From: Candidatus Nanopelagicales bacterium
GTDB lineage: Bacteria > Actinomycetota > Actinomycetes > S36-B12 > UBA10799
Direction of reading: 5' to 3'
Assembly: GCA_030157755.1 (NCBI GenBank)
Contig: JAOAUD010000008.1
Coordinates: 1-34,057, forward strand
Length of the DNA stretch: 34,057 bases
The notes under the pieces are model-generated. The model was not told the origin of the DNA. It searched no databases and saw only the letters and a list, made by a program, of their open reading frames with translations. Made by a program: the position numbers and the translations under genes. Of the stretch, positions 1 through 8,585 are shown one piece after another. The stretch's first letter is position 1. Every line of letters begins with the position of its first letter.

Positions 1-957
1 AAGATCTATCGCGCGAAGCGGGGAGCCCCTGAGGTCCGCGCGCTCGACGGAGTCAGTTTGAGTGTGCCGGAGGGAACCGTCCTCGGCCTTCTTGGGCCGA
101 ACGGTGCAGGAAAGACAACCACCGTCCGCATCTTGACGACGCTGCTGCGACCAGATGGCGGACACGCGAGCGTCGGTGGGTTCGACGTCGTTGAGCAGTC
201 CAAGGATGTCCGTCGCATCATCGGGCTCTCTGGCCAATATGCGGCCGTCGATGAGAACCTGACTGGCTGGGAAAACCTCTACATGTTTGGCCGCCTTTAC
301 GAACTGTCGAAGTCCGAGACAAGGGCTCGCGTTGACGACTTGCTCGAACAGTTCAATCTGACCGACGCCGGGTCTCGGACGATCAAGACCTACTCCGGCG
401 GAATGCGGCGGCGCTTGGACCTAGCCGGTGCTCTGATCGGTCGACCGCAGATCCTGTTCCTTGATGAACCGACGACTGGCCTGGACCCGCGCAGTCGACT
501 CGCAATGTGGGATGTGATCCGAGGCCTGGTTCGTGACGGCACGACTCTGCTGTTAACGACGCAGTACCTCGAGGAGGCCGATGAACTTGCGGACACCATC
601 GCGGTGGTCGACAACGGAAAGATCATTGCAAAAGGCACTGCCAACGAACTGAAGGCTCAGGTCGGTGGGGAGCGAGTCGAGGTTGTGCTTGTAGATGGTG
701 AACAAATCGACCGAGCCGGGGCTCTGCTCGAGCCGTTGAGTGTGGGCCAGATCGAACTCGATCACCGGACAAGGAAGATCGTGTGCCCGAGCCGCGGTGG
801 GTCGAAGAAGGTGATTGCGGCGGCACAGATTCTCGATGACCATGAAATAGAAGTTGAAGACATCGCGCTGCGACGCCCGAGCCTGGATGACGTATTCCTC
901 AAGCTCACCGGTCACCGCGCAGAAGAGATCCCGTCCGAAGATGGAGATACCGCATGA
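1..957 (+). CDS. DrrA-like ABC exporter ATPase (5' end missing)
   Basis: ATP-binding subunit of an ABC-2 type exporter, the daunorubicin-resistance (DrrA) type that energises export of drugs, lipids or polyketides. The reading frame is open from base 1, so the true start lies outside the window. Counting from base 1, the Walker A motif GPNGAGKTT is at residues 32-40, the signature SGGMR near 132-136 and Walker B ILFLDEP at 151-157. The H-loop position carries Gln188 (TTQYLEEAD), as is common in DrrA proteins. A C-terminal extension of about 100 residues is also typical of this family. Its stop overlaps the next start as ATGA, so the permease is translationally coupled. The substrate cannot be inferred. 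Confidence 0.93.
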   Translation, partial: KIYRAKRGAPEVRALDGVSLSVPEGTVLGLLGPNGAGKTTTVRILTTLLRPDGGHASVGGFDVVEQSKDVRRIIGLSGQYAAVDENLTGWENLYMFGRLYELSKSETRARVDDLLEQFNLTDAGSRTIKTYSGGMRRRLDLAGALIGRPQILFLDEPTTGLDPRSRLAMWDVIRGLVRDGTTLLLTTQYLEEADELADTIAVVDNGKIIAKGTANELKAQVGGERVEVVLVDGEQIDRAGALLEPLSVGQIELDHRTRKIVCPSRGGSKKVIAAAQILDDHEIEVEDIALRRPSLDDVFLKLTGHRAEEIPSEDGDTA

Positions 958-1754
958 GCGTCATCGAATCCGGTCCAGTCTCCGACGCGCTCGTCATCAC
1001 GTGGCGCAACCTCAAGAGAATTCCGCGCATTCCCGAACTAGCGATCTTCGCGGTCCTGCAATCCATCATGTTTGTACTGCTATTCGCCTACGTCTTTGGT
1101 GGGGCAATTCCGCTACCTGACGGGGGGAGCTACAAGGAATTCCTGATGCCGGGAATCTTTGTTCAAACGATCGCCTTCGCCTCGGCGACAACGGCCATCG
1201 GCATTGCTGACGACATGGGCAAGGGCTTGATCGACCGATTTCGCTCACTGCCAATGGCACGGTCGGCAGTACTAACCGGGCGAACCATTGCCGACGTGAT
1301 CTACCAAGCCGGGATTCTCGTCGTGCTGATGCTCGCTGGCCTCGTCGTGGGGTGGAGGGTGAACAACGGGTTCGCCAAGTTCATCTTCGCAGTCGTGTTG
1401 TTGCTGGCTTTTGCTTATGTCATGGCCTGGATCGGGGTGTGGATTGGGCTGTCCGTTCCAAATACTGAAACGGCACAACAACTGACCTTCGTCACGATCT
1501 TCCCGCTCACATTCATCTCGAACGTGTTTGTTCCGCCAGCGTCATTGCCCGCAATCTTGCAGCCGATAGCCGAGTGGAACCCCGTCAGCACGTTGACGGC
1601 ATCGTGTCGGGAGCTCTTCGGCAATCCGAACCCGACGATTGGTACGGCGTTCCCCAGCCAGCATCCGATTGAGGTGACGATCGCGTGGTGCATTGTTCTG
1701 ATTGCGATCTTCGCGCCGTTGGCAGTGCGCAAGTATCGAAATACCAGTCGATAA
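954..1754 (+). CDS. ABC-2 type exporter permease (DrrB-like)
   Basis: Membrane subunit partnering the upstream ATPase; 266 residues, normal for the family. The sequence shows about six hydrophobic segments: residues ~28-48, ~60-80, ~105-128, ~142-165, ~172-195 and ~235-255. The stretch around residues 60-110 (MPGIFVQTIAFASATTAIGIADDMGKGLIDRFRSLPMARS is its core) matches the conserved ABC-2 permease loop with its arginine-rich coupling segment. The start codon overlaps the ATPase stop by 4 nt. The gene ends 15 nt from the convergent VKOR-family gene. The substrate is unknown; drug, lipid or glycoconjugate export are all possible. Confidence 0.92.
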   Translation: MSVIESGPVSDALVITWRNLKRIPRIPELAIFAVLQSIMFVLLFAYVFGGAIPLPDGGSYKEFLMPGIFVQTIAFASATTAIGIADDMGKGLIDRFRSLPMARSAVLTGRTIADVIYQAGILVVLMLAGLVVGWRVNNGFAKFIFAVVLLLAFAYVMAWIGVWIGLSVPNTETAQQLTFVTIFPLTFISNVFVPPASLPAILQPIAEWNPVSTLTASCRELFGNPNPTIGTAFPSQHPIEVTIAWCIVLIAIFAPLAVRKYRNTSR

Positions 1755-1769
1755 CGCCAACGATCTTTT

Positions 1770-2390
1770 CTACAGGTAGCGGAAGATAACCGCTGCGGCC
1801 AGCGCAGCAATGATCAGTACCGACACCCAGACGTCGACCCACCATGACAATGCCGGAGTCAGCGCACGCGTAATTCCTGCGCCGAAGTTGCCGTCGAGGA
1901 TGTTCACTCGCGACATCGACATGAACACCAGAGTGGTAGTGATGGTGATCAACAAACACCACGGGCAGAGCGCGCCGATCACGAAATAGCTCTGGTAGAA
2001 CAGCCACCACGCGAAGAGGAAGCCCAACGTATAGATCGCTTGCGCGGTTAGCATGAACCAGCGGGGGAATCTCACGCCACCAAGGGCCGCGACCGCGACT
2101 GTGATGACGACGGGTTCAGCGATGAGTCCGAGGAAACTGTTAGGCCAGCCGAACAGTTGGGCCTGCCATGTCTGGGCAACCACTCCGCACGAGATCTTCG
2201 AACTGATGTCGCAGGACAGCACTGCCGCAGGATTCGTGGCCAGCGTGATCGCTTCGATCGACAAGATGAGGCTCGCGACCAGGCCGATGAGGCTGGAAAT
2301 GAGCATCTCGACGTAGGCCCCAACGTGGCGATGCTCCGATGGCGGAGCAGCGGAGTCAGTGTTGGTGTCGATATCGATATCGGCCGTCAT
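1770..2390 (-). CDS. Vitamin K epoxide reductase (VKOR) family membrane protein
   Basis: Bacterial VKOR homologues oxidise DsbA-like thioredoxins using quinones, supporting disulfide formation in exported proteins; actinobacteria commonly use VKOR instead of DsbB. From the chosen ATG (206 residues) the redox CPWC pair is at Cys142/Cys145, and the loop cysteine pair is at Cys60 and Cys68 (SCDISSKISC). The segment GWPNSFLGL after the loop is also characteristic. About five hydrophobic helices are visible, and the N-terminus is Asp/Thr-rich and cytosolic. I prefer ATG at 2390 over a TTG two codons upstream. A weak CACACT hexamer lies 7 nt before the ATG, so the transcript may be leaderless. No thioredoxin partner is encoded nearby. 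Confidence 0.9.
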   Translation of the reverse strand: MTADIDIDTNTDSAAPPSEHRHVGAYVEMLISSLIGLVASLILSIEAITLATNPAAVLSCDISSKISCGVVAQTWQAQLFGWPNSFLGLIAEPVVITVAVAALGGVRFPRWFMLTAQAIYTLGFLFAWWLFYQSYFVIGALCPWCLLITITTTLVFMSMSRVNILDGNFGAGITRALTPALSWWVDVWVSVLIIAALAAAVIFRYL

Positions 2391-2470
2391 ACCCAACAGT
2401 GTGACTGACGACGTTCACGAAGACGCGGCCAGTCGCGGATGGAATGTGTGGGTTCTGTAATCAGCTTGCT

Positions 2471-3646
2471 TTAGTACGGCGCACCAACAGCCTGTGCCCA
2501 CGCAGCATTCACATGGAATGCACCATCGGTCACGGCCGTCACGACTACCGTCGCCGGTTCTCGGTTGCCAGTTTTCGACTCGATGGAAACCTTGCCAGTC
2601 CACCCTTGCCAGTCTTTCACCGTGCTGAGGTGGCCCGTTAGCGCGGCAGAATCGAAACTTCCGACGGCCTTGGCGCCATCGACGAGGAAGTTGAGCGAGT
2701 CGTAGGTGTACGGGCTCCAGGTTCCTGGCGGTTGGTCGAACTGCTTCTGGAACGCGGCGACCTTGTCAGCCGACCCAGAGAAGTCCGCCGGTGCCGGTAC
2801 ACCAACAACGTTGCATCGCTGCGCTGCTGCCGTCCCGGCATTTTGGATGTAGCCAGAGTCGTACGACGCATAGTCAAGAAGGCACCGATAGTTGCTGTTA
2901 CCTGCGGTCTTGGGCGTGATCTCCTGAGCGATCTTCGCACCTTCGGGGTAGTAGACAGCCGAGTAGATCATGTCAGGATTCTTCGCTTCCACCTGCTGCA
3001 ACTCTGATGCGTAGGTGGACTTGCCGGGGGTGATCGCCTGGTAGCTCGTCACCTTCACGCCAGCCTTTTGCAACTTGCTCTTGACGGCTTCCGATGTCGA
3101 CTTTGTGTAGTTCTGACTTGAGTCGTAGATGATGCCGACCGACTTCGCCTTGTAGAACTTCGTGAGCGCATCCGACGTAACGGGAGCGATCTGGCTCGTC
3201 ATGGGCTGGAGCGTGAAACCCATCCCGTCAGTGGAGTTGTCCGATGTCAAACGAATCGGAACGATTCCCGCTTTTAGGTAAAGCGGCAGCGTCTGCGTTC
3301 CCACGCTGGAGTTGTAGGGCCCGACGACTCCATTGAGTCCTGCAGCAATCGCGGCATTCGCAGCTGCGACGCCGGTTGCGGCGTTTGCGGCGTCATCGAT
3401 CTTGATGATCTCGATCTTTCTGCCGAGCACTCCACCGGCCGTGTTGATTTGGTCGGCAGCGAGCTCAGCGCCTTGCAGCATGCCTAGGCCAAGCGTGCTC
3501 TGATCGCCTGTAAGCGGGGCCTCAACGCCGAGTTTCCAGGTGGCACTACTTGTGTCTGACGAACTGTTCGAGCTACACGCCGCCGTTGCGCCGAGGAGGA
3601 CAACTCCGAGTGAAACAGCGCCCACAGTCTTCTTGATACGCGTCAC
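2471..3646 (-). CDS. Branched-chain amino acid-type ABC substrate-binding lipoprotein
   Basis: Type I periplasmic-binding-fold lipoprotein (LivJ / Peripla_BP_6 family, 391 residues) that would capture amino acids or related small molecules outside the membrane. The N-terminus is a lipoprotein signal: MTRIKK, a hydrophobic core, then lipobox GATAAC with the lipidated Cys at about residue 24, followed by a Ser-rich tether. Family phrases such as the early APLTGDQSTLGLGMLQGAELA segment and GVVGPYNSSV near residue 110 are recognisable. It starts with GTG, with an AGAGG ribosome-binding site about 9 nt upstream. No permease or ATPase genes lie beside it, so it is an orphan receptor here. The ligand is not predictable from sequence. 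Confidence 0.9.
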   Translation of the reverse strand: MTRIKKTVGAVSLGVVLLGATAACSSNSSSDTSSATWKLGVEAPLTGDQSTLGLGMLQGAELAADQINTAGGVLGRKIEIIKIDDAANAATGVAAANAAIAAGLNGVVGPYNSSVGTQTLPLYLKAGIVPIRLTSDNSTDGMGFTLQPMTSQIAPVTSDALTKFYKAKSVGIIYDSSQNYTKSTSEAVKSKLQKAGVKVTSYQAITPGKSTYASELQQVEAKNPDMIYSAVYYPEGAKIAQEITPKTAGNSNYRCLLDYASYDSGYIQNAGTAAAQRCNVVGVPAPADFSGSADKVAAFQKQFDQPPGTWSPYTYDSLNFLVDGAKAVGSFDSAALTGHLSTVKDWQGWTGKVSIESKTGNREPATVVVTAVTDGAFHVNAAWAQAVGAPY

Positions 3647-3836
3647 GTCGTGAGCCTCTCGTGTGTGAACTTAGGGCCGCACACGGTGCCCTGTTGTTCG
3701 TTGGCAACACACTACGGCGGCGCACCTCTCGTTGTCGGATTGCGAAATCCGCATGGAGCAGCCACAGATCGCGCCCAAGACACGCTCCCCGCGCCAAGGC
3801 GCTGGTTCGCCGGAATCGGCCGCGTTGTGGACCATA

Positions 3837-5249
3837 GTGACAAACGTGAACTGCGTGCGGAAGGTGCTGAAGCACCGAGACCGTCCCAGAGGTGTGCGTC
3901 GCGCGCGCCTGCTCACCGACACTTTCCCTCGCAAGGCAACGGTTCTTTTCTGTGCCGGCAGCATCACCGTCGCCACACTCGCCGGACCAGCAGCCATTGT
4001 GAGCAACGCATCTGTTCCGACTGCCCATTCCATGATTTCAGCGATTGCACCGGCCGATGCCAAGTCAGACTTCGAGGCGGCCAAACAACAGCTTGCTGCT
4101 GCCTCCGGCGCGGTCCAAGCAGCGGAGGACGCAGCTGACGCCGCGGCAGCCAAGCTCCCGGAAGCGAACAACGCGCTCAAGCGAGCCGAAGCAGCCGTCG
4201 CGGATGCCGTTGCCGCCCAGGGACCTGCCGAAAAGGCTCGCGCGGACGCGCTGGCAGTTCAGGCAGATGCGGAAAGAGCGCACGCCGATGCCGAGGCGGC
4301 AGTCAAGGCGGCACAAGATGCGGTTGCCAAACAACAGGCTCAAGTCACGCGAGCGCAAGAGCGGATTGATGCAGTCAAGTCCCAGATCGCGTTGCTCGCC
4401 CGCCAGAGCTACATCTCCGGCAGCGAAAGTGTGGAGCTGGGAATCCTCATGCAGTCTCAGGATCCCGCACAATTTGCCGATCAACTTCAGGCGATGGCGC
4501 GGATTTCGCGGGGCAACTCCACCGTGTTCAAGCAGATGACAGCGCTGCGAGCAGAGCTGGCGGCTCAACTCGTTCAACTCAACACCATGAAGCAGGCGGC
4601 GGCAGGGCGCGAGGATGTTGCGCAAGAGAAGGCAGCCGAAGCCGTGTCGCGAGCCTCCGATGCTCAGGACAAGGCAGACGCAATCCAAGCCCTCGCAAAC
4701 AAGGCTCAGGCGGCCCGCGATGGCGCGGCGAACGCACGGGCAGCCATCGTTGCCCTCGTTGACCAACGCAAGCAGGAAGTTGCGCGAGCGCTCGCGTTGC
4801 GCCGCCAGATCAAGGCGACGTACGAGCGACTGCAAGCAAAGCTCACAAAGGCGCAGGGTGTCGCCAATACCCATGGAACGAGGCGCGACGCGAAGGCGGC
4901 GCTCGCGTGGGGCATGAAATACGTCGGGTCCGGTGCCAGCTACAACGGGCTCTGTCTGGCATTCGTTGACGACGCCTACAACCCAAGTGGTGGACGCGTC
5001 GGAACGGCAATCGCTCAGTGGTACCGCGCGAAGGCAGCCGGGTACGGGCACCCAGGTGATCGCAACCCGCCAGTTGGCGCACAGGTCTTCTGGTGGTCTG
5101 GCAATCCAGCGAGGCACATTGCGCTGTACGCCGGTGGAGGCATGGTGTTGACCACCGGTGCCTATGGCGGCAAAGTCGGACTCGTGACGATGAAGCACCT
5201 AGATGGCTATGGCCCCTACCTCGGTTGGGCCGAGGCGTACTACGGCTGA
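3837..5249 (+). CDS. Secreted coiled-coil protein with NlpC/P60- or CHAP-like C-terminal domain
   Basis: Probable peptidoglycan hydrolase. From GTG 3837 (470 residues) there is a basic region, then a hydrophobic export segment ending near SVPTAHS. A very Ala/Lys/Glu-rich coiled coil of about 300 residues follows, resembling those in RipA/CwlO-type hydrolases. The last ~110 residues hold a candidate catalytic Cys373 (NGLCLAFVDDAY) and His427 (PARHIALYAGGG), in the order expected for NlpC/P60 or CHAP cysteine peptidases. The domain is divergent, so catalysis is inferred. The start is uncertain: in-frame TTG 3732, ATG 3753 and GTG 3846/3855 also exist, and none has a strong ribosome-binding site. 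It is divergent from the binding-lipoprotein gene. Confidence 0.8.
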   Translation: MTNVNCVRKVLKHRDRPRGVRRARLLTDTFPRKATVLFCAGSITVATLAGPAAIVSNASVPTAHSMISAIAPADAKSDFEAAKQQLAAASGAVQAAEDAADAAAAKLPEANNALKRAEAAVADAVAAQGPAEKARADALAVQADAERAHADAEAAVKAAQDAVAKQQAQVTRAQERIDAVKSQIALLARQSYISGSESVELGILMQSQDPAQFADQLQAMARISRGNSTVFKQMTALRAELAAQLVQLNTMKQAAAGREDVAQEKAAEAVSRASDAQDKADAIQALANKAQAARDGAANARAAIVALVDQRKQEVARALALRRQIKATYERLQAKLTKAQGVANTHGTRRDAKAALAWGMKYVGSGASYNGLCLAFVDDAYNPSGGRVGTAIAQWYRAKAAGYGHPGDRNPPVGAQVFWWSGNPARHIALYAGGGMVLTTGAYGGKVGLVTMKHLDGYGPYLGWAEAYYG

Positions 5250-5343
5250 ACGAGGCGCCACGTTAGCGGTGAGCAGGTTGGCCGCCGTTGGCTGGCCGAG
5301 AAGGCCACGAGATCGAAACCTGGATTCGGAACTGGCTCCCGTG

Positions 5344-5349
5344 TAGGGT
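5344..5349 (+). promoter_or_regulatory. Putative -10 box of a leaderless transcript (yciO-like gene)
   Basis: TAGGGT lies exactly 6 nt before the GTG at 5356, and no Shine-Dalgarno sequence precedes that start. This TANNNT-N6-start layout is the known architecture of actinobacterial leaderless genes and recurs across this window. Confidence 0.55.
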
Positions 5350-5355
5350 CGCCGT

Positions 5356-5976
5356 GTGGTCAGAGACTTCGACATTCACCCTGACAATCCGCAGGCGCGA
5401 ACAATCCAGCAAGTTGTCAACCTCGTTCGCGACGGCGGGCTGATCGCGTACCCGACGGACTCCTCGTATGCGCTGGGTTGTCAGCTTGGCAACGCTGAGG
5501 GTCTCGCTCGGATGAAGGGCATTCGGCACCTCGATGACAAGCACCACTTCACGCTGGTGTGCCACGACTTCGCTCAGCTGAGCCAGTTCGTTCAGGTGAG
5601 CAACGCTGCGTTTCGGTTGATGAAGGCATCGACCCCCGGCGCCTATACCTTCATCCTGCCGGCCACAAAGGACGTGCCTCGACGACTCATGCACCCAAAG
5701 AAGAAGACGGTAGGCGTGCGTATTCCCGACAACGAAGTTGTGCAGGCTCTCGTGGGCGAACTCGGGGAACCGTTGATTTCGACCACACTGCTGCTGCCTG
5801 GAGATGAGCAACCCTTGTCGTCGGGATGGGAAGTCATAGAGCGGCTGGGCGACCAAGTTGATGGCGTGGTGGATGCCGGCGACTGCGGCACCGAACCAAC
5901 AACCGTGATCGACCTCTCGGGGAGTTCACCTGTGATCTTGCGTCGTGGATCGGGCGAGACCGACCGATTTGAGTAA
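5356..5976 (+). CDS. Sua5/YciO/YrdC family protein
   Basis: Member of the YrdC-fold family. TsaC/Sua5 members make threonylcarbamoyl-AMP from threonine, bicarbonate and ATP for t6A37 modification of ANN-decoding tRNAs. The 206-residue protein has the hallmark N-terminal segment GGLIAYPTDSSYALGC at about residues 27-42, where canonical TsaC has PTET/PTDTVYGLG. It also has a KxR/H substrate-site cluster (KGIRHLDDKHHFTL), and SPGAYTF- and VGVRIP-type motifs (STPGAYTFILP; KTVGVRIPDN). The length and the Ser at the PTDSSY position fit the YciO branch, whose in vivo activity is less certain than that of TsaC. It starts with GTG and is probably leaderless. arr follows 70 nt downstream on the same strand with its own ribosome-binding site. 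Confidence 0.88.
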   Translation: MVRDFDIHPDNPQARTIQQVVNLVRDGGLIAYPTDSSYALGCQLGNAEGLARMKGIRHLDDKHHFTLVCHDFAQLSQFVQVSNAAFRLMKASTPGAYTFILPATKDVPRRLMHPKKKTVGVRIPDNEVVQALVGELGEPLISTTLLLPGDEQPLSSGWEVIERLGDQVDGVVDAGDCGTEPTTVIDLSGSSPVILRRGSGETDRFE

Positions 5977-6046
5977 GCGCTTCTAGCCCGCAATCGAGCT
6001 CCACCTGGCAGGTACCCGCTCCGCACAACAACGACCGGAGGTCAGC

Positions 6047-6529
6047 ATGACAAATGAGCCAACACCCGATCTCAGAATTGGCGTAGCTGAGTCGTCAACC
6101 GATCGACCGGATGGCATCGAGCCCCGAGCCGAGTTTGTTTCGGCCTACTTCCACGGCACCCGGGCTAACCTCACAACCGGAGACTTGATCTCGCGTGGCT
6201 ACACCTCTAACTACGGCAGGCGCAGGGAGGCGAACTTCGTCTATGTGACTTCGAATCTGGGCGCGGCCATTTGGGGCGCAGAACTCGCAGTCGGCACTGA
6301 CCCCGGGAGAATCTACGTTGTCGAACCGACTGGTGAACTTGAAGATGACCCCAACGTGACTGACAAGAAGTTCCCGGGCAATCCGACGAAGTCATATCGC
6401 ACTCGTGAACCGGTGCGGGTCGTTGGCGAAGTAACAGGCTGGCGGGGACACAGTGCCGAGGAACTAGCGACGATGAAGGCCGGCCTTGAACGCTTGAAGG
6501 AACAGGGCATCGAGCACATCGATGACTAG
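6047..6529 (+). CDS. arr: Rifamycin ADP-ribosyltransferase (Arr family)
   Basis: Arr enzymes inactivate rifamycins by transferring ADP-ribose from NAD+ to the C23 hydroxyl. The 160-residue protein contains the family signatures in order: YFHGTRANL near residue 34, GDLISRGYTSNYG, VYVTSNLGAAIWGAELA, RIYVVEPTGELEDDPN, then DKKFPGNPTKSYR and a C-terminal GHSAEEL segment. It is slightly longer at the N-terminus than the usual ~140 residues. A clear GGAGG sits 6 nt before the ATG. It lies just outside the island's left palindrome. Chromosomal arr genes are widespread in environmental actinobacteria, so presence alone does not show recent transfer, and activity here is inferred from homology only. 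Confidence 0.95.
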   Translation: MTNEPTPDLRIGVAESSTDRPDGIEPRAEFVSAYFHGTRANLTTGDLISRGYTSNYGRRREANFVYVTSNLGAAIWGAELAVGTDPGRIYVVEPTGELEDDPNVTDKKFPGNPTKSYRTREPVRVVGEVTGWRGHSAEELATMKAGLERLKEQGIEHIDD

Positions 6530-6587
6530 CGCCTGGAGTTCTGCGGGGATGTCCTCAATCACCTGGGATGGTATCGACAACGACATA

Positions 6588-6606
6588 TGTAGGTTCCGAA
6601 CCTACA
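6588..6606. repeat. Left 19-bp palindrome TGTAGGTTCCGAACCTACA
   Basis: Perfect inverted repeat (9+1+9). A 16/19 match lies at 18834-18852 at the other end of the accessory region. It could be a recombination or regulator site. As RNA it could fold into a 7-bp stem with a 5-nt loop followed by TTTC, so a terminator for arr is the main alternative. Confidence 0.6.
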
Positions 6607-6851
6607 TTTCCCAAGGCACCCTCGCCCCACGCTTTTCGGGATATTCTACGTCGGTCTATTCCGCAGCATTTCTCCCAAACCAAACCGGTTGAGTCGGTGC
6701 GCAATGTGAGCCGGGGGCCGGGAGTAGTCCAGTGCGTTTACGACAGTTCGCGGGAAAGAATTCCGTTTCGCCGACTTACATAGCTTGTGAACGGACATCC
6801 AATGCTCATCCGATTCGGACGAAGAATGTCCCCACGTTTGGACGGCGGCGT

Positions 6852-6879
6852 CCGGTGAGAAACGTCCGGTTCTCACCGG
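6852..6879. repeat. Hairpin with 10-bp arms enclosing an AACGTCC core
   Basis: CCGGTGAGAA (6852-6861) is perfectly complementary to TTCTCACCGG (6870-6879) around an 8-nt loop ACGTCCGG. The outer GTCCGG (6850) and CCGGAC (6882) offer an alternative pairing. It is the leftmost member of the recurring AACGTCC boundary motif (aligned 12-mer at 6860-6871). Confidence 0.6.
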
Positions 6880-7031
6880 CTCCGGACAGCAGGTGGGAAT
6901 CATGACTGCTGATGGTTGGCCTCGTGGCTGGTGGTGAAGTCAGCCGCCGAGAATGGATCGGCAACTAGAGTGACGAAGGAGGCCGGACTTTTGTCGTGTT
7001 TGTGTAACAGGAGGGCTTCTCGCGACATTTA

Positions 7032-7607
7032 ATGAGCGTGATGTGTAACCAGACCCGTTTCACGGCCCTATATGAGGATCATTGGCGGGCGGTGTACGCG
7101 TACTTGGTGCGTCGCGGGCTCGGCCCGGAGGATGCGGCAGATTTGGTGAGCGCAACGTTCCTCACGGCGTGGACCAAAGTCAGTGAAATTCCTGTTGGAT
7201 CGTTTGAGTCAGCTTGGTTGATCGCGACTGCGCGCAACCACCTTGCAAACTTCCACCGCAAGTCCATCACGGTGAGCCGGAACGCTTCGCTGTTACCCGA
7301 GCCAATGGGAGTTACCTGCCCGTCGGAGGTTGTGGTCGGATTTTTCGAGGAGCGCCGTATCTGGAATGCGATTAGCGGCCTTCCTGAGGCGGATCGCGAA
7401 CTAATAACTCTGGTCGTCTGGGATGACCTGACTCCAGCGCAGGCGAGCCTGGTTCTGGGCATCTCACGTTCGGCAGGGCGGGTACGCCTCTATCGCGCAC
7501 GGAAAAGATTGGCTGAATTGCTGGCCAAGGAACCATCGCCGAAGTCCATCGATTTGACGACCCGGAAACCACTCGCATCCGCGGAGGTGGGTAGTAGCCA
7601 TGAATGA
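7032..7607 (+). CDS. ECF-type RNA polymerase sigma factor
   Basis: Sigma-70 family, extracytoplasmic-function group: 191 residues with only regions 2 and 4. Region 2 is seen at about residues 8-80: a FTALYEDHWRAVYAYLVRRG helix, then DAADLVSATFLTAWTKVSEIP and a -10 recognition helix AWLIATARNHLANFHRK. Region 4 is at about 118-168: LPEADRELITLVVWDDLTPAQASLVLGIS, then a helix containing SAGRVRLYRARKRL for -35 contact. The start ATG is poorly placed: AGGAGG lies about 16 nt upstream, and upstream in-frame codons reach a stop without another good start. It overlaps the following membrane-protein gene by 8 nt, an arrangement usual for sigma/anti-sigma pairs. Confidence 0.92.
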   Translation: MSVMCNQTRFTALYEDHWRAVYAYLVRRGLGPEDAADLVSATFLTAWTKVSEIPVGSFESAWLIATARNHLANFHRKSITVSRNASLLPEPMGVTCPSEVVVGFFEERRIWNAISGLPEADRELITLVVWDDLTPAQASLVLGISRSAGRVRLYRARKRLAELLAKEPSPKSIDLTTRKPLASAEVGSSHE

Positions 7608-8319
7608 CCCCCTGCTGTTAATCAAACAGCTCAATCCCTTGTCGACTGAGGAGCTAGCCGCTTCGGCGCCTTCGCGGATTCACAACCCGCCAGATCATCT
7701 ACTTCCAGCAACGGATGACAACAAGGTGTCAGCACGACGGACGCGACGCACAGTGCTGGGCACGCTGATCGCAACAGTTGCTCTTGTTGGAGTCGGCGGA
7801 ACGACTGTCGCGGTATGTAGCCAATTGTCGGATGTCGAACCTGACTTTTCGACCACAGGACCTGTAGTCACAGAGAGAATTGCACCGTCCGACGCCCGCT
7901 GGGCTAATCCCGGTGAGCCCGAACTCAATCTGCAAGCACCGCTGATCCACACAGTCTTCCGAAAAGAAACCCGCACTATTCCGCTGCCCCCGGGCGCCAC
8001 CTACAAGAAGGTGTATGGCAAATGGATCGCCGGTCTGACGTCGCCTGGCATGACACAACACACCCGTACCGAGATCCGGGCCGAAGCAACGCATGAGGCG
8101 TTGAATTCGTGGTTCCGTTTCTGGTTATCGGCGACACCGGCTCAACGAAAAGCGACATCACAAGCGATGAAGCAGGTAACGACGTCGCCGTATCTGGACC
8201 GGACCCTAGGCGAACCAATCGGAGATACCGATAGCGAACGAGTCCGGAAAATCCTCGTTCAGGCACGTGCAGGAAATCCCGGACCAATGCGGGAGTGGCT
8301 TGGGTTGCCTCAGCGTTAG
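7600..8319 (+). CDS. Single-pass membrane protein coupled to the sigma factor (anti-sigma-like position)
   Basis: 239 residues. The N-terminal ~50 residues are soluble, followed by a basic patch ARRTRRTVLG and one hydrophobic helix at about residues 51-72. An extracytoplasmic domain of about 165 residues ends in REWLGLPQR. I recognise no enzymatic motif and no zinc-binding HxxxCxxC anti-sigma motif. The 8-nt overlap with the ECF sigma gene and the cytosol-helix-outside topology suggest a partner or regulator of that sigma factor, as in the many actinobacterial sigma-linked membrane proteins. That role is inferred from context. After its stop, 265 bp without a gene separate it from the Phd-RelE module. 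Confidence 0.75.
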   Translation: MNDPLLLIKQLNPLSTEELAASAPSRIHNPPDHLLPATDDNKVSARRTRRTVLGTLIATVALVGVGGTTVAVCSQLSDVEPDFSTTGPVVTERIAPSDARWANPGEPELNLQAPLIHTVFRKETRTIPLPPGATYKKVYGKWIAGLTSPGMTQHTRTEIRAEATHEALNSWFRFWLSATPAQRKATSQAMKQVTTSPYLDRTLGEPIGDTDSERVRKILVQARAGNPGPMREWLGLPQR

Positions 8320-8486
8320 CCCACAACCTGGACCGGCCCGTCGAAACAAGCGGCACACAACTCATTCCCAACAAGGACCGCGAGCACCAAGTCGCGCATG
8401 TCCACAACCGAGCGGTCTACGCCGAACCCGCGCCCAAAACTCCGGGGCAACCTTTTTCGGCCGCTGTTGATCTTCCGGCCGACCTT

Positions 8487-8498
8487 AGACGTCCATTG
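8487..8498 (+). repeat. Boundary motif copy (AGACGTCCATTG)
   Basis: Variant of the AAACGTCCGTTT motif, located in the gap between the sigma operon and the Phd-RelE module. It preserves GACGTCC and the following TT. Confidence 0.35.
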
Positions 8499-8570
8499 CT
8501 GGCAGATCTCGGCTGCCGACTGCGGAAAGACCCGTTTGTGGGAACTGCTCGACATCCGCAACTCTTTACT

Positions 8571-8585
8571 TGTACGATTCGTACA
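8571..8585. promoter_or_regulatory. Overlapping -10 box and palindromic operator of phd-relE
   Basis: TGTACG-ATT-CGTACA is a perfect inverted repeat that ends at the first base of the antitoxin ATG (8585). Within it TACGAT (8573-8578) is a -10-like hexamer 6 nt before the ATG. The site could therefore be both a leaderless promoter and the autorepressor operator expected of a Phd-family antitoxin. Confidence 0.55.

Larger units (their letters stand above)
6530..7031. other. Gene-free interval between arr and the sigma factor gene
   Basis: This 500-bp stretch has no convincing coding sequence. It contains a perfect 19-bp palindrome (6588-6606), a GGACG/CGTCC hairpin (6840-6853) and a strong hairpin enclosing an AACGTCC core (6852-6879). 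AGGAGG-like sequences occur at 6977-6982 and 7009-7014. It marks the left edge of the accessory island. Confidence 0.6.

Noticed and set aside
4065-5198. Long minus-strand open frame (377 codons) opposite the coiled-coil protein
   Set aside because: Antisense shadow of a very Ala/Gln-rich coding region; the composition is Arg/Cys/Leu-rich with no recognisable domain.
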